Of a stretch of DNA of 64,000 nt, positions 13,801 to 22,430 are shown piece by piece. Where the stretch lies: contig OX388319.1 in assembly GCA_947579605.1 (NCBI GenBank), positions 2,790,001 through 2,854,000 of the forward strand, written 5' to 3'. The DNA comes from Athripsodes cinereus (Eukaryota > Arthropoda > Insecta > Trichoptera > Leptoceridae). Numbering within the stretch: the stretch's first letter is position 1; each line of letters starts with the position of its first letter. Under the pieces are notes generated by a model. That model was given only the letters and a program-made list of their open reading frames with translations. It had not been told where the DNA came from and made no database searches. Made by a program: the position numbers and the translations under genes.

Positions 13801-15601
13801 TGAGGTTGACTCCGCGTCTTTGTTGGAGGGACTCTGTTTCAATTGTCCATCGCGTAGTACTCGAACTAGTTATCTCTTTAGGTTGCCCCCGTGTGTCACT
13901 AATTACATGCAAGGTACTTTTCTTCAACGCAGTTGTACCTTGTATAATTCGTTCTTCAGAGGTTTAGACATTTTCCATATGAATAAAAACCAATTCAGGA
14001 CAGGTGTAGTGCAACTACTGAGAACATCACAGCATCCTTGATGGGTGAAATTTTGCCTTATGTGCTTTATGCCGACTCTGCCTACTGCCTACTTACTTCT
14101 ATTAATCAATTTTCTTCTGTTTCGATTCCACTTATTTCTAACTATGTATATTTTGTTTTGCTGAATTGTCTGCCACACAGCTTCATTGTTTTATTGTATT
14201 ATTTTTGATTATATTATTGATTTGTTGATTTAGTTATTTATTATTATATCGTATTATTTTGAATTTATTATTTTACATGTTAATCTTATAACTTATCGTA
14301 AATTTTTATTGTACTTTGATTTTATTATTTGTTTAGCTAGTTTTTCTTTATTTTAAATATTATTGTTTAGATTCGTTATTTAATTTCTTGATTTTGTTTT
14401 AATTCATTGTTGTATTACATTATTTTTAATCTTCTTGATTGATTTGTTGATTTTATAACTAATTGCTATAATTAATTTTTTAATTAAAATAATAATAACT
14501 TTTAAGTCTTCTTAATTGATTTGTTGAATTTATATTTATTATTGTATTTTACTTTTTTTAATTATTTGAATTGATTTTTAACTTTATCATCTGTTATTGT
14601 ATTATATTGTTTTCTTACTTTGTTGTTTGATTTGCTGGTTGTTTTTTATTTTATTGTTTTTTGATAATTCTATTAGGTTGTACCTACTGTTGTAAAGTAT
14701 TTCCTTGTTTTGGTGTCATCGAATTTTATACTGTGGTAATACAGGGGGACTCTTGTGGTCTATATCGTGTGTAATATTGATTTTTGTAATGTTTACTGTG
14801 CTGACTGTTTGTCCCTTGAAAGATGTTAAAAATAAAAAAATAAATAAATATTAATTGATGATACTCAATAACAGTAACATATTAATTGATGATACTCAAT
14901 AACAGTAGTATATTTATTAGGTGCCAATCGATAACAGTAGCATATTTATCGATGACACTCCATAACAGCAGCATATTCATTGATGACACTCAATAACAGT
15001 AACATATTAATTGATGATACTCAATAACAGTAGCATATTTATTAGGTGACTCTCAATAACAGTAGCATATTTATTGATGATACTCGATAACAGTAGTATA
15101 TTTATTGATGATACTCGATAACAGTAGTTTATTTATTGGGTGACACTCAATAACAGTAGCATATTTATTAGGACACACTCAATTTTTTTTTATTTTTTTT
15201 AAAAGATATATCTGGGTTTCGTTTCTTATAAACCCAAATACAACCTTATACACCTTTCACAGTAAGCTACTAAAAGCTTGTGTCGTGAAAGGGGAGTTTG
15301 CCGGTACCTGGTATCGAACCACGGACCCCTTGTTCACGAGGCCGAGACTCTACATCCAGGCTACCGACGAACTCTAGTGTAGTAGTGTATTAATTGGGTG
15401 ATGTTCAATAGTTTCAAATATTGAATTTCAGATACAAAAATCCAGTCAGATACTCACGACTCCATAGAAGACGCTAGAACAGCCCTGCAATTGTACCGAA
15501 GATATTTGGAGCTGGAGACCAATGAACAGGTCACAGCTACCTTAAAGAAACTTTACGAGACTGGTAAGACGCTGCAATGGAAGGTTCCAGAAGACGACTA
15601 G
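1052..15601 (+). CDS. PAN2: PAN2, poly(A)-specific ribonuclease catalytic subunit (3' twelve exons)
   Basis: PAN2 pairs with PAN3 in the cytoplasm and begins mRNA decay by shortening poly(A) tails bound by PABP. Exons read by eye: 1052-1224, 2346-2470, 2727-2859, 4715-4833, 5576-5789, 6485-6786, 7550-7830, 10396-10525, 10651-10708, 11214-11377, 11870-11979, 15432-15601. Every intron is GT-AG, and the phases join into one frame of 658 residues plus a split codon, ending in TAG. The order matches known PAN2: a USP-like domain with CxxC pairs (RCLKC, CEGC), the QWYVFNDF motif, then a DEDD exonuclease ([29 protein letters not shown]) ending KVPEDD. The family is about 1,200 residues, so the WD40 and linker exons are upstream of the window. 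All exonuclease acidic residues are kept, so the gene looks functional despite repeat-loaded introns. Exon ends could be off by a few bases; the identity is very secure. Confidence 0.96.
1265..1385 (+). repeat. LINE 3'-end fragment, (TTTA)n-tailed family
   Basis: This is a diverged copy of the family seen best at 18677-18830 and 50405-50515: a TTTATTTATT tract, then a block containing caatcaatatrcagagngc and gtttatcgca. It lies just inside the PAN2 intron after exon 1052-1224. Confidence 0.6.
2977..4266 (-). mobile_element. mariner (Tc1/mariner) transposon, 1,290 bp
   Basis: Perfect 28-bp terminal inverted repeats begin cgagggcggtccgataag and are flanked by TA on both sides (2975-2976, 4267-4268), the standard mariner target duplication. 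The element sits in the PAN2 intron between exons 2727-2859 and 4715-4833, opposite to the gene. Perfect ends with a broken transposase suggest either a moderately old copy or one kept mobile in trans. Confidence 0.96.
3042..4088 (-). pseudogene. mariner transposase, inactivated
   Basis: The reading frame would start with [12 protein letters not shown] (4088) and end near 3042 with YVEK; that span fits the usual mariner length of about 345-350 residues. Recognisable segments are an N-terminal helix-turn-helix region (to about 3950), the APKKAKTV...VTVFWD block (3383-3565), [18 protein letters not shown] (about 3300-3355) and [15 protein letters not shown] (3200-3240). These lie in different frames or are split by stops; for example, two adjacent stops follow IHWYTLKTK near 3580. 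It cannot make a full enzyme. I could not assign a mariner subfamily with certainty. Confidence 0.9.
4715..4833 (+). CDS. PAN2: PAN2 exon encoding a CCCH zinc finger
   Basis: This 119-bp exon sits between a clear acceptor (ttccag) and donor (gtaagtc) and keeps frame with both neighbours. It encodes [16 protein letters not shown], an exact C-x5-C-x4-C-x3-H finger followed by PD. The spacing and the CRYG/KPxCKFxH flavour resemble the poly(A)-binding fingers of Nab2/ZC3H14 rather than the C-x8-C-x5-C-x3-H type of TTP. It falls inside the USP-like domain, between the Q-rich helix at the end of exon 2727-2859 and the LPLHML segment. I know of no such finger in vertebrate PAN2; whether it is general in insects I cannot tell from here. 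The motif is seen directly; RNA binding is inference. Confidence 0.88.
5046..5215 (+). repeat. Dispersed repeat (gaaggacccaccg family), copy 1
   Basis: The block gaaggacccaccgaccaccc...gacttccatttatccgaaa recurs at 56788-56850. It is GC-richer than its surroundings and was inserted in a PAN2 intron. The element type is unknown. Confidence 0.7.
5919..6106 (-). mobile_element. tRNA-derived SINE, family A, copy 1
   Basis: Read on the minus strand this starts ttcgtcggtagcctgga (box A-like) and has a box B-like ttc-ta-tcccaggtg. The conserved tail is ...aaggtgtataaagttg...gggtttataac...agatatatctttta plus an A-run. At least nine full or partial copies occur in this window. It lies in the PAN2 intron 5790-6484. 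Confidence 0.9.
7831..9250. repeat. Intronic block with AT-rich tcgatta/atcgat-dense element(s)
   Basis: Two stretches, about 7930-8050 and 9080-9247, are crowded with cgatta/atatcgat motifs. The right one ends in gatactatcgcccatcact, which reads in reverse as agtgatgggcgatagt, a hAT-like terminus. A LINE 3'-end copy with a TTTA tract and tacataaaaggtatacattc lies at 8332-8420. No coding frame was found. Confidence 0.45.
10135..10345 (-). pseudogene. Antisense coding-like fragment in PAN2 intron, unidentified
   Basis: On the minus strand, a stretch with little bias to stops reads [18 protein letters not shown] followed by [15 protein letters not shown] and a Lys run, with a second open frame overlapping upstream ([17 protein letters not shown]). 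The region is GC-richer than its flanks and has TTC triplets at its left edge. The break between frames suggests a decayed insertion or a retroposed gene fragment. I do not recognise the source family. Confidence 0.35.
10396..15601 (+). CDS. PAN2: PAN2 exons coding the DEDD 3'-5' exonuclease domain
   Basis: Five exons encode the RNase D/DEDD-family nuclease that removes poly(A). Exo I is GMDAEF, with Asp at 10413 and Glu at 10419. Exo II is GHGLKNDF, with Asp at 11370. Exo III is [11 protein letters not shown], with His at 15455 and Asp at 15470. [17 protein letters not shown] and [12 protein letters not shown] are near-invariant PAN2 blocks. All metal-binding residues are present, so this copy should be active. 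The 3.4-kb intron 11980-15431 separates the last two exons and contains a minisatellite, a LINE and a SINE. Confidence 0.95.
11585..11665 (+). repeat. CR1-like LINE 3' UTR fragment
   Basis: The sequence gggagaagtcacggcaccc...cattaaacggcaccacatata matches the end of the LINE relic at 60755-61015 (gagaagtcacggcgcccc...cattaaacggcg). It is a short relic in the PAN2 intron 11378-11869. Weaker relatives lie near 2570-2620 and 43850-43910 (reverse). Confidence 0.65.
11976..12148 (+). repeat. 31-32-bp minisatellite, left part, abutting a PAN2 5' splice site
   Basis: Four to five imperfect units of the type catatttattaggtgatac + tcaataacagtag follow directly on the exon 11870-11979. The exon end and donor themselves read catttattag|gtaatattc, so the first unit overlaps the splice junction. 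The array is interrupted by a LINE at about 12150 and resumes at 14851. Confidence 0.9.
12140..14850 (+). mobile_element. 5'-truncated non-LTR retrotransposon (CR1/Jockey-like)
   Basis: The element begins inside the end of an ORF2 pre-RT region, carries a complete reverse-transcriptase frame, has an AT-rich 3' UTR (14042-14830), and ends in taaaaataaaaaaataaata. No endonuclease domain is left, so the 5' end is truncated, as is common in these elements. It lies inside the minisatellite of the last PAN2 intron, in the sense orientation. I see no clear target-site duplication, though the repetitive target makes one hard to define. Confidence 0.93.
12152..14041 (+). CDS. Reverse transcriptase of non-LTR retrotransposon (partial ORF2)
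   Basis: The frame is open from the element's truncation point (about 12150) to TGA at 14041, about 629 codons. A conventional start is not expected in a truncated copy, and the first in-frame TTG is at 12227. Reading from that codon, the visible motifs are [12 protein letters not shown] (27-38), GPDGIP (115-120), NYRPIS (171-176), motif [12 protein letters not shown] (about 239-249), [13 protein letters not shown] (297-309) and the catalytic FADDTKIF (about 328-335), followed by a thumb and C-terminal region. The RT core has no stop or frameshift, so insertion is probably recent. The clade (CR1-, Jockey- or a related type) cannot be fixed by eye. Confidence 0.93.
   Translation: MGEKRRYHRRWKQTGDVSCYSAFKLLRSRQKKIAQECYARFITSTEELIKKDPNKFWSYVKSKQSSSSLPAHMHFDGVTSSSVGSISEMFGQYFHSVFVEGDISLPTVGCDSVLDIHTVDISPSIVLKCIEELDSRGGSGPDGIPAIFVKNCAEELSVPLSLIYKRSLAEGTFPSTWKRSFITPIHKSGDKHNIVNYRPISKISLFSKLMEKVVVLQLSSDVKSFIMPNQHGFVRGRSVESNLLEFTDYVARMMGRGGQVDAVYTDYAKAFDKISHKVLLHKLHCYGIHGDLYRWFTSYVEGRSQAVAISGSVSQFRPCSSGIPQGSHLGPLLFVLYVNDIGRCFHHARFLMFADDTKIFMKVKTVQDCLDLQSDLDRLMSYCSANQLYLNVSKCSVISFTRAKQPIAFSYTIDAETLSRREDVRDLGVILDSKMLYKSHIDSIIDRAQRMLGFILRITKPFRSPFTYKVLYYAFVRNLLEFSVVVWNPQYITYIDRIESVQRKFVRHLSFLKGRYFESYRLALGFHEMSSLENRRTQIDMFFLYKIISGEVDSASLLEGLCFNCPSRSTRTSYLFRLPPCVTNYMQGTFLQRSCTLYNSFFRGLDIFHMNKNQFRTGVVQLLRTSQHP
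14851..15183 (+). repeat. 31-32-bp minisatellite, right part
   Basis: About ten further units of gatgatactcaataacagta + gcatatttatt continue the array split by the LINE. Some units keep the donor-like tattaggtga (14915, 15042, 15138 areas); others have a gatgat variant. After a SINE (15184-15373) a final degenerate unit, gtattaattgggtgatgttc, ends only a few tens of bases before the acceptor at 15431. Confidence 0.92.
15184..15373 (-). mobile_element. tRNA-derived SINE, family A, copy 2
   Basis: A full-length copy in reverse orientation, with the gttcgtcggtagcctgga head at the right end and an ATTTTTTTT tail at the left. It is inserted in the last units of the PAN2 minisatellite. Confidence 0.93.
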
Positions 15602-16925
15602 ACAACGAGTCCACTGTATTATTATTACTGTTACACTTTGAAATATGTGAAATATTATATGTGTGTGCGTGTGTGTATGTAACTCGTCAGAAGCGATATT
15701 ATTACTCTAGGTGATGTTCAATTTTTGAATATCTTATTCGTTTTAATAATTCAGACAGGAGAATCTCTGCGTTCTGGTTACCCTGTACGTGAGAAGTCTT
15801 ATAAATGGCGTAGATAAGTACACAAATATATGCCTCTTATCACAATAACCATCTCTGTGTCATCGAAATGGTATATTGTGAAAGTGTCACTTTATGGGTT
15901 ATCAAGGACCTTGTGAATAAAATAAAATCAGTATTCTTTTTGACGAATGAGCTCTGTTCTTTCGTCTACAAGATTCCCGATGACCCGGGTAATTCTCTTT
16001 TGCAATATATCGTTCATATCACAACAACTTCAGAGTGCTGGGAATGTCGTAAGAAGGGGTGACCCAGTTGCTGCAGAGACCCTCTGAATGGAGGAATCTA
16101 GTGAGAAGAACGTCAAAGGGCTTGTTAATGATGATTGTTTTTGACCGACTATCATTTAACATTCTCAAAAGAGGTCTTTATTATAGTATAAACAAAATAT
16201 CTACGACTTCTTTAACTAGTGAAAACATTTATGTTTTGTATGCAATTACGGATGACTGAATTCTGACGTGTTACATACTCCACTAAATTAGTTTCAACAT
16301 ACATTTTCTGATCTGTATTTGTTTTACAATTATTACTTATTATATTAGTTTTTCTTTTCGTAGGAACATTAATCATAATATCTTGGAATCAACATTATAA
16401 CTAGACATCTCCAAATTAATAGTTTTGAGGTAATGGTTAAATTATGACATTACACTCAAAAATATAGTAATTAATATGTTATATATATTATTAAAACACT
16501 TTGATTACAGTACAAGGAAGCCTCTTAATACATAATTATTACTAGAAAGGCTTAAACATTGAGAAAACTCAAAACCTTCAAATTTTGAGATGTGTAATTT
16601 TAGTATTGAGTCCACGATATAATATTATATATAAATATCTGTGATTGTATATTGCATCTAGGTATGTACATAAAAAAAGTAAATAATTATTTTCAATTTC
16701 TTTTTATGTACATATATATATTTTAGTAGAATCTTAATGCAAGCTCATAAGTAAAGTGTGCTCTTTATATATTTTGTTATGGTAGTTCCACATTTTGGCT
16801 CAAAATCGAAGTGTGGTCACCGTACGTGTATACATCCTGTTCTATCGCTTCCCTTTGCGGGGTGGGCAGAAGAGGTTAAGGACCACTTATTCCGTTTTGG
16901 TGATAATCACCATGGTAAATATCAA
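15602..16925 (+). other. PAN2: Probable PAN2 3' UTR and downstream DNA
   Basis: This follows the PAN2 stop. It is AT-rich with a TG-rich tract at 15657-15680, and several AATAAA-like signals occur (for example near 15918). The true poly(A) site cannot be chosen without transcripts. No second gene is evident. Confidence 0.5.
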
Positions 16926-17133
16926 CGCATTCACACAATCGAAAAATAAAACAGGTGTTTTATTCTACTAAAGATTATATTTTGTGAGAGAGACGTCTTT
17001 CGTCTTATGAGATTGACAATGTCCTCATAAGACGAAAGACGTCTCTCTCACAAAATATAATCTTTAGTAGAATAAAACACCTGTTTTATTTTTCGATATG
17101 GAATTCTACTACCTTAACACCGACACAGTGAAT
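16925..17133 (-). mobile_element. Foldback MITE, family M1 (gacgtctttcgtctta), copy 1
   Basis: Two arms of about 75 bp are near-perfect inverse copies (aataaaacaggtgttttatt ... gagagagacgtctttcgtct), separated by a short loop. Next to the right arm is the family flank ggaattctactacctt...caccgacacagtgaatt. Other copies: 35383-35610, 52030-52390, 54290-54420 and 60506-60715. Confidence 0.93.
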
Positions 17134-18264
17134 TCACACAATCGTTGCTTATTGATTTGGTGCTCAAGCAAGATAGATAACAGAGATTTTTTTTAGATCT
17201 GTTTAAATTTTATTTATTCATTTTATTTATTTAGTCCTTCACTTGTACAACAGTATTAAAAATATAAGTCATAAAAACCTACCTAACTGATAGGCATGAT
17301 ACCGTACCAAGGTAGACTGAGTATTAACAACTTGCCCTTCATTCGCAACTACAGGCAGTGATAGCCAAGTATACATTATTATGCAATTTGCGGTATTTGA
17401 CTGTCTAATTTTTTGACTGATATCTTTTGACCCATAAAGGGCACACTATGCTTTTGGCTTATGTTGGAGCTACACTACTGATAATTTAGTTCATTCAAAT
17501 CTGTTTTTTTTGAAGCTTTGCCTAGTTTTTTTCTACTTCTGTTTTTCGCTGCAACGAGAACGATTAAGACATACCAATTTATTTGGAGTGGATATCAAAA
17601 ATCTTATTTACAAAAGAATCACTACTAAAATTTTATGCTAGATTGTATTATTGTATTTCAAATAAATGGAAGATGTATTTTTGTCTTTGTGATTTATTGT
17701 TTATCAATTAAATAGCAAAATCTAAGATCTTAGTTTTAAATTTTCTCAACAGTTCTTTCAATAAAACTACAAACGACGAGTTTTGAAACATCAAAAATAC
17801 ATCTTTTATTTATAATTGCTGCAATTTCTGTATATAATTCTCTGAAGTATTACAATGAATTAAGTATAGCAAAATAGTTGAAATTTATTGCGGGTAAAAA
17901 GTGAACAAGATGTGTATTTTTTATAAATATTGAAAAATTATAATTTTTTCAGTCCCTTATTGGATTTGTGCTATCATTTGCTCTTATGTTATCAAGTGTA
18001 CATGTGCGAACCCAGTATTAAGTTCCTGGCTCCCTCCTTCATCAAGGGATTACCAACTATATTCCATTGTTCATGGGCTCTTGCATTCAATTCGAGCTCC
18101 CTTTGTACATTTATATTTTGTTCCATAAGGGCTCCTTTCTTTCACATGGTCTTCCCTTTTTATTTATACTTTTACTGATTAATGAGTTCTTCCTTTTTAT
18201 ACACGGACTCTTTGTACATTTACAAAAAAATAATGAAATTATCTTTTCATGAGGACCTCGGTTC

Positions 18265-18443
18265 GTTCGTCGGTAGCCGAGAGGTAGAGTCTCGGCCTCG
18301 TGAACATGAAATCCGTGGTTCGATACCAGGTGCCGGCAAACTCCCCTTTCACGACATAAGCTCTTAGTAGCTTACTGTGTAGCTTGTGTAAGGTTGTATT
18401 TGAGTTTATAACAAAAACTCAGATATAGCTTTTTAAAAAAAAA
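18265..18443 (+). mobile_element. tRNA-derived SINE, family A, copy 3
   Basis: The head is ttcgtcggtagccgagagg and box B is ggttcgataccagg; the tail is gggcaaactcccc-like to agatatagctttttaaaaa. Box A and B are well kept, so polymerase III transcription is plausible. Confidence 0.93.
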
Positions 18444-18561
18444 CCTGTTTTAAAATTTATTATTCCTTAAATATTGAATCTATTCTTCACTCAGACTTTT
18501 TTAAGGGATCTTTTTAAGGGATCATTTCTTTTTAAGGAGCTCTTTTTATATGTTTGCGTAC

Positions 18562-18665
18562 ATTTCATACATAACATACATAGACAATTCACACAGATCG
18601 AGCTAGTCCCAAACTAAAATGAATCTTGTATTATGGGTACTAATGCGGCGATACTCTTTTTATGT
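18562..18665 (+). repeat. Dispersed repeat U (gacaattcacacagatcgag)
   Basis: The block acatagacaattcacacag followed by agctagtcccaaacta recurs at 29828-29880 and 58097-58200, and in reverse at 63358-63405, where it runs into a ttatg repeat. It is probably the 3' end of a non-LTR element with a pentanucleotide tail. Confidence 0.75.
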
Positions 18666-18676
18666 ACCTATTTATT

Positions 18677-18830
18677 TTATTTTATTTATTTATTTATTTA
18701 TTCATTCTTTACTGTACATTGATTAAAAACAATTACATAAAAGGTATACATTCAAATTAAATACAATCAATATACAGAGGGCGAGTTTATCGCAAAGGCG
18801 CTATCTCTTCCAACTAACCCAAAAGTATTA
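18677..18830 (+). repeat. LINE 3'-end fragment, (TTTA)n family, reference copy
   Basis: A TTTA tract is followed by cattctttactgtacattga, acataaaaggtatacattc and agagggcgagtttatcgca. Other copies are at 8332-8420, 50405-50515 and 52935-53070 (reverse), with weaker ones at 1265-1385 and 62405-62460. The microsatellite tail suggests a non-LTR 3' end. Confidence 0.8.
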
Positions 18831-19853
18831 AATTTACATGTAAGCTCTTTCCTTTCACATGACCTCCCTTCCTTTTCCAAGGGCTCCACCCATTATACGA
18901 GCAATTTTCTTTCTAAGATCAAATCTTGGGTATGCCGCTGCATTATTAAGCAGGTCCTGGCATTTTTAATTTATAATTTAATCTGATCTCATTTTTAATA
19001 TTGTCACTGTTAATATCAATGTTATTTTCTTATTAGAACGTGCTCTGCAATTGAAATAGTACTTAATATTTAAAGCTTACCCATACAACCAAATACGGTC
19101 GCCGTGACTAAAATATCAGCCACAAAATAATCCATACACATATTGTACATACGATGTTCACCCGAGGTGTTCTAAACGCTATAGTGTAAGATTATATGAC
19201 AAAATGTACACTCAATATCCACGCACTGCAACTAATTTGAGAATGCGTGATGTTAAGAACACAATGTAAAGGAATAATGTCTACGCGTCGGACCCAAATT
19301 GCCACTGAATGATGTTTAGTACACTTAGTGTACCCAAAGAAGTAGCGGTTATAGAAAAAGTTATCTCAAGGTCTTGGTCGTATAATAAGTTGACAGTTGT
19401 CAAAACAATACCAGTGTTGCTCAACATTGCACAGAAGGGGTATGAACAAGATGAAATTAAAATGTTCGATCTTGACAGAGTTAAGTGTTAACTCATTTCT
19501 ATGAGTAATAAAAATTATATAATATTCATACCTGTTTTATCAACAATGTGAATTATGTATATTTTTTTTTTAAATATTTACCATCTTTTTTACTCTTACT
19601 CCAACATCGGTATGGAATGGAAAGTGTAAGAAACAAACACATACATATGTAAAACAATTTAATGTACATAAACAAGAATGATTTTGAAATAAATTATGTA
19701 ATTTCTGTTGCAAATTCCTGCAGGTAGACTGGTCTAATTAGATGCAAGATATTGTAAAAATTGGTCAAATTTCACTTCATGATCTAATGGTGTCTTCAAA
19801 AAATGGTTTTAATTAAATCAATTGGTCATTTCCATTTCAATTTGCATATCTTC

Positions 19854-20858
19854 TTACTGTCCCAATTTTCTTATTTGTTTTAATCTGAAAATAAATAGAA
19901 AATATTATTCATTTAATAACTCTTTTTCTTTGCAAATAATTTTATTTATTTATTTGTTTTATTCCTCTTGCACATCATAATTCATATAACAAATTAAATA
20001 AAGCAGTACACACAAGAAAAAACACAAGAACTTCCATTTCTTATAGGTAGGTATATGTGTAATGAATAATACTTACGAACTTCCATTTCTTATAGGTATA
20101 TGTGTAATGAATAATACTTACGCCTTTATTTTAAACCTTTGTTGGGTATGGTTAATAACACTATTTTGGATAAAAGTGTCTACTTCCTTCACAGTGCATG
20201 TCTTGTCTGCAAGATTGCATATATCTAAAAACATCAAAATACCAAATATTAAAAAATATTTTAACTCAAAGAAAATTAATTTACGTACATAATTATATCA
20301 GATACTGCCGCACAGTTTGACAACCATTTAAGGTCCATTAAACGAGTGGGGCCATATTGGAACAATGATACTAAATGCCAAGCCATTTCAAAAATGCAAT
20401 TTATCTGATTATTATAACAAATTTGGCATAGATTCGTCAATATTTTAACCTAATTTTACCAATATCATTTGCCAGCTAGCTGGTGGTATCAATTTCTTTA
20501 ATTTTTGTAGTTACATAAATATTATAATTAAAAAACAATATCTCCTACCTTCAGAATTCAAATGGCGTTCTTGTTTCTCGTGAATATTTTTATAAACTGC
20601 ACAGTCAATCAACATCTCGCACTCATAATGACGATGATCTCCGAAATACTTTAACAATTATTACAACGCTTTCGCAATCAACGCCATTAATAATTTTACG
20701 ACAAAACAACGATGCACCACAGATAGAACGCAGCTACAACGAAACATGTCGTCTTTTATTTTCGTTTGTCGTTCGGATTTCTCCGTGTTCACGATATCTG
20801 TTGAGATGCGCGCGCGCGCTATGGAATATGGAATGTAGCTGTGACTAACCTTCCCCAT
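19854..20858 (-). CDS. Small four-exon gene, predicted 74-residue protein, unknown function
   Basis: Exons on the minus strand: 20858-20850, 20648-20549, 20206-20122, 19884-19854. Their junctions (gttagt/aaag, gtaggag/tgcag, gtaagt/tttcag) are GT-AG and preserve frame through to TAA; the total is 225 nt. The start ATG has A at -3 (aaaatgg). The peptide begins MGKYFGDHRHYECEMLIDC, passes through AVYKNIHEKQERHLNSE and VKEVDTFIQNSVINH, and ends ALKQIRKLGQ. It is soluble and charged, with no signal peptide or membrane segment; the Cys residues (13, 19 and one in DKTCTV) do not form a CX9C pair. The mini first exon is the least certain part, and a different upstream exon could feed the 20648 acceptor. 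I do not recognise the family. Confidence 0.68.
20046..20122 (-). repeat. Tandem duplication of a 5' splice site region
   Basis: A segment of about 45 bp, ttccatttcttatagg...gtgtaatgaataatacttacg, is present twice in tandem. On the minus strand each copy starts gtaagtattattcattac. The copy touching 20121 is the donor of the third exon of the small gene; the other is a decoy about 45 bp into the intron. Confidence 0.88.
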
Positions 20859-21017
20859 TTTTAAGAACCGTTTAACAAAAAGTGTGCGCCCTGATACCAA
20901 TTTGATCCCGGTGTAGGAAAACGAGTGTAGTGAATGTTCTCTAACTGATACCAAAATGGTTGTATGGGTAGCTACCTCAGGCAAGTAAACAATTTTCAAA
21001 ATAACGTATTTTATCAC

Positions 21018-22080
21018 ATGAGTTGCCTTTAGATGTGAAAAGAGTAATATTATATTTACTGTAATATAATATATCTGAGTGTTTATTTAGTAATAAAGCT
21101 TTCTCGAAAAAGCACGCGTCACATTATTAAATGTAAAACTTTATACTTTCTCCATTGCACTGTTCTCAATTTGTATGTGATATTTTCAGCCTAGCGTTCA
21201 CAGAAAAGATAACTTTATTTTTATGCAGTTTTTATTTTATCTATGCAATCCAACAGCTTTGTGGCCAATGCGTTGCAACAGTATTGTGTAAATTGTATTG
21301 TCCGTGTCCAAATAAGATATTCCAAGTAGAACACATAAGATCAATTGAATTTGTAATATGTCATATGTACGTGTGCTGTTTTATGAGTATGTGCCTTTTA
21401 CAGGGCAAAAAACTGAAGAATATGTAAAAGCCTTATTCTGTTATAAACAGTGTTTCCCAACCTTCTTTATGTCATGCCCCACCGTAGTCTTTTTAAAAGT
21501 CATATGCCCCACCGGTCTTTTTTTAATTAAACAGTTGGTAAATTTTCAATAATATGTGGAAGCCACCTCTGAGGTGTGATGCCACTGGTTTTAAGGAACT
21601 CCGCAGTTAATCTTGTTTTATGAAATTTAATACTCATTAATCTTGCCTTAGGAATACGCGAATGAAATGATCAATAATAAATCTTGTCCATTCTTTAAGA
21701 CAAATCTTGATTTTTACGTGAACCTAAATATTATGTGCTTCCAAGCGGCTTCAGATAAGAAGAATCGTGAAGGTGGAAGGCAACAACAGCGAGAGGATTT
21801 GAATCTCGCACTTTGCTATTTAAATTTCGAGACTTTATGATTGGTTGGTCAAAACCTTGGTTATCTTTTCTGTGAATATTGGGCCAACCTTATAGCAATA
21901 TTGTGACCTAGAACTTAATGTTCTAGTGTAGTGTGATAGTTTATAGCACAGACGCTTAGCATATCATATATTTGCTCTTAACTTTTCATGTGATTCTATA
22001 TTCTAACATTTTGAAAGAAATTCAGGTACATATCTGCATGTTTGAGGTAAATTACTACGCTACGTCAAGAAATATAATTT
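21018..22080. other. Region without recognised gene
   Basis: AT-rich DNA. Around 21750-21860 a tRNA-like SINE relic is possible on the minus strand (cgagattcaaatcc resembling box B). The short frames at 21155-21552 show no recognisable domain. Confidence 0.35.
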
Positions 22081-22084
22081 TTCA

Positions 22085-22430
22085 ATATGCCTTTTTATAC
22101 ATATTTACATGTACTGCTGTCATCTAAAGAGCGCCACTGTGATTTCTCCTGAACAGTAGCGATTTCATCTTGCTTCTGAATGTGATAATAGGTTAATTTG
22201 GTCTTAGGTCTGCAGGTAATCTGTTCCAAACAGTTGAATCTGATGCTTCTTGCCGCGAAGTTGGAAGTATTTGCTTTATTGAGTTGTACAATTTTGTGGA
22301 CGGCACTAGGAGCTGAGTGCAGTAGTCGCCTCAGAGCTTGTCAACGGGACAGAGGGATGTGCTGCTTAAGGCCTTGTGGACCATGATACTCAAATTGATT
22401 TCCACTCTTTCTAGGACCCTCAGCCAAAAG
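22085..22430 (-). pseudogene. CR1-like LINE C-terminal fragment
   Basis: The minus strand reads NKANTSNFAARSIRF and, after a frame change, TVWNRLPADLRP, the typical C-terminal tail of CR1/Jockey-type reverse-transcriptase proteins (VWNSLP-like). It is followed by a 3' part related to gagaagtcacggcgccc. A related copy on the plus strand at 60755-61015 carries NRANTSKFADRSFRVVE. Confidence 0.75.

Noticed and set aside
16980..17090. A CRISPR-like pair of repeats (gagagagacgtctttcgtct)
   Set aside because: The two copies are inverted, not direct, and form one MITE hairpin in a eukaryotic genome.
18265..18350. A possible tRNA gene with box A and box B
   Set aside because: The same sequence recurs many times with a shared non-tRNA body and A-rich tail, so it is a SINE head.
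20661..21017. A 118-residue minus-strand ORF
   Set aside because: It overlaps the first exon and first intron of the small gene and shows no domain. Splicing of a short internal part gives a better-supported product.
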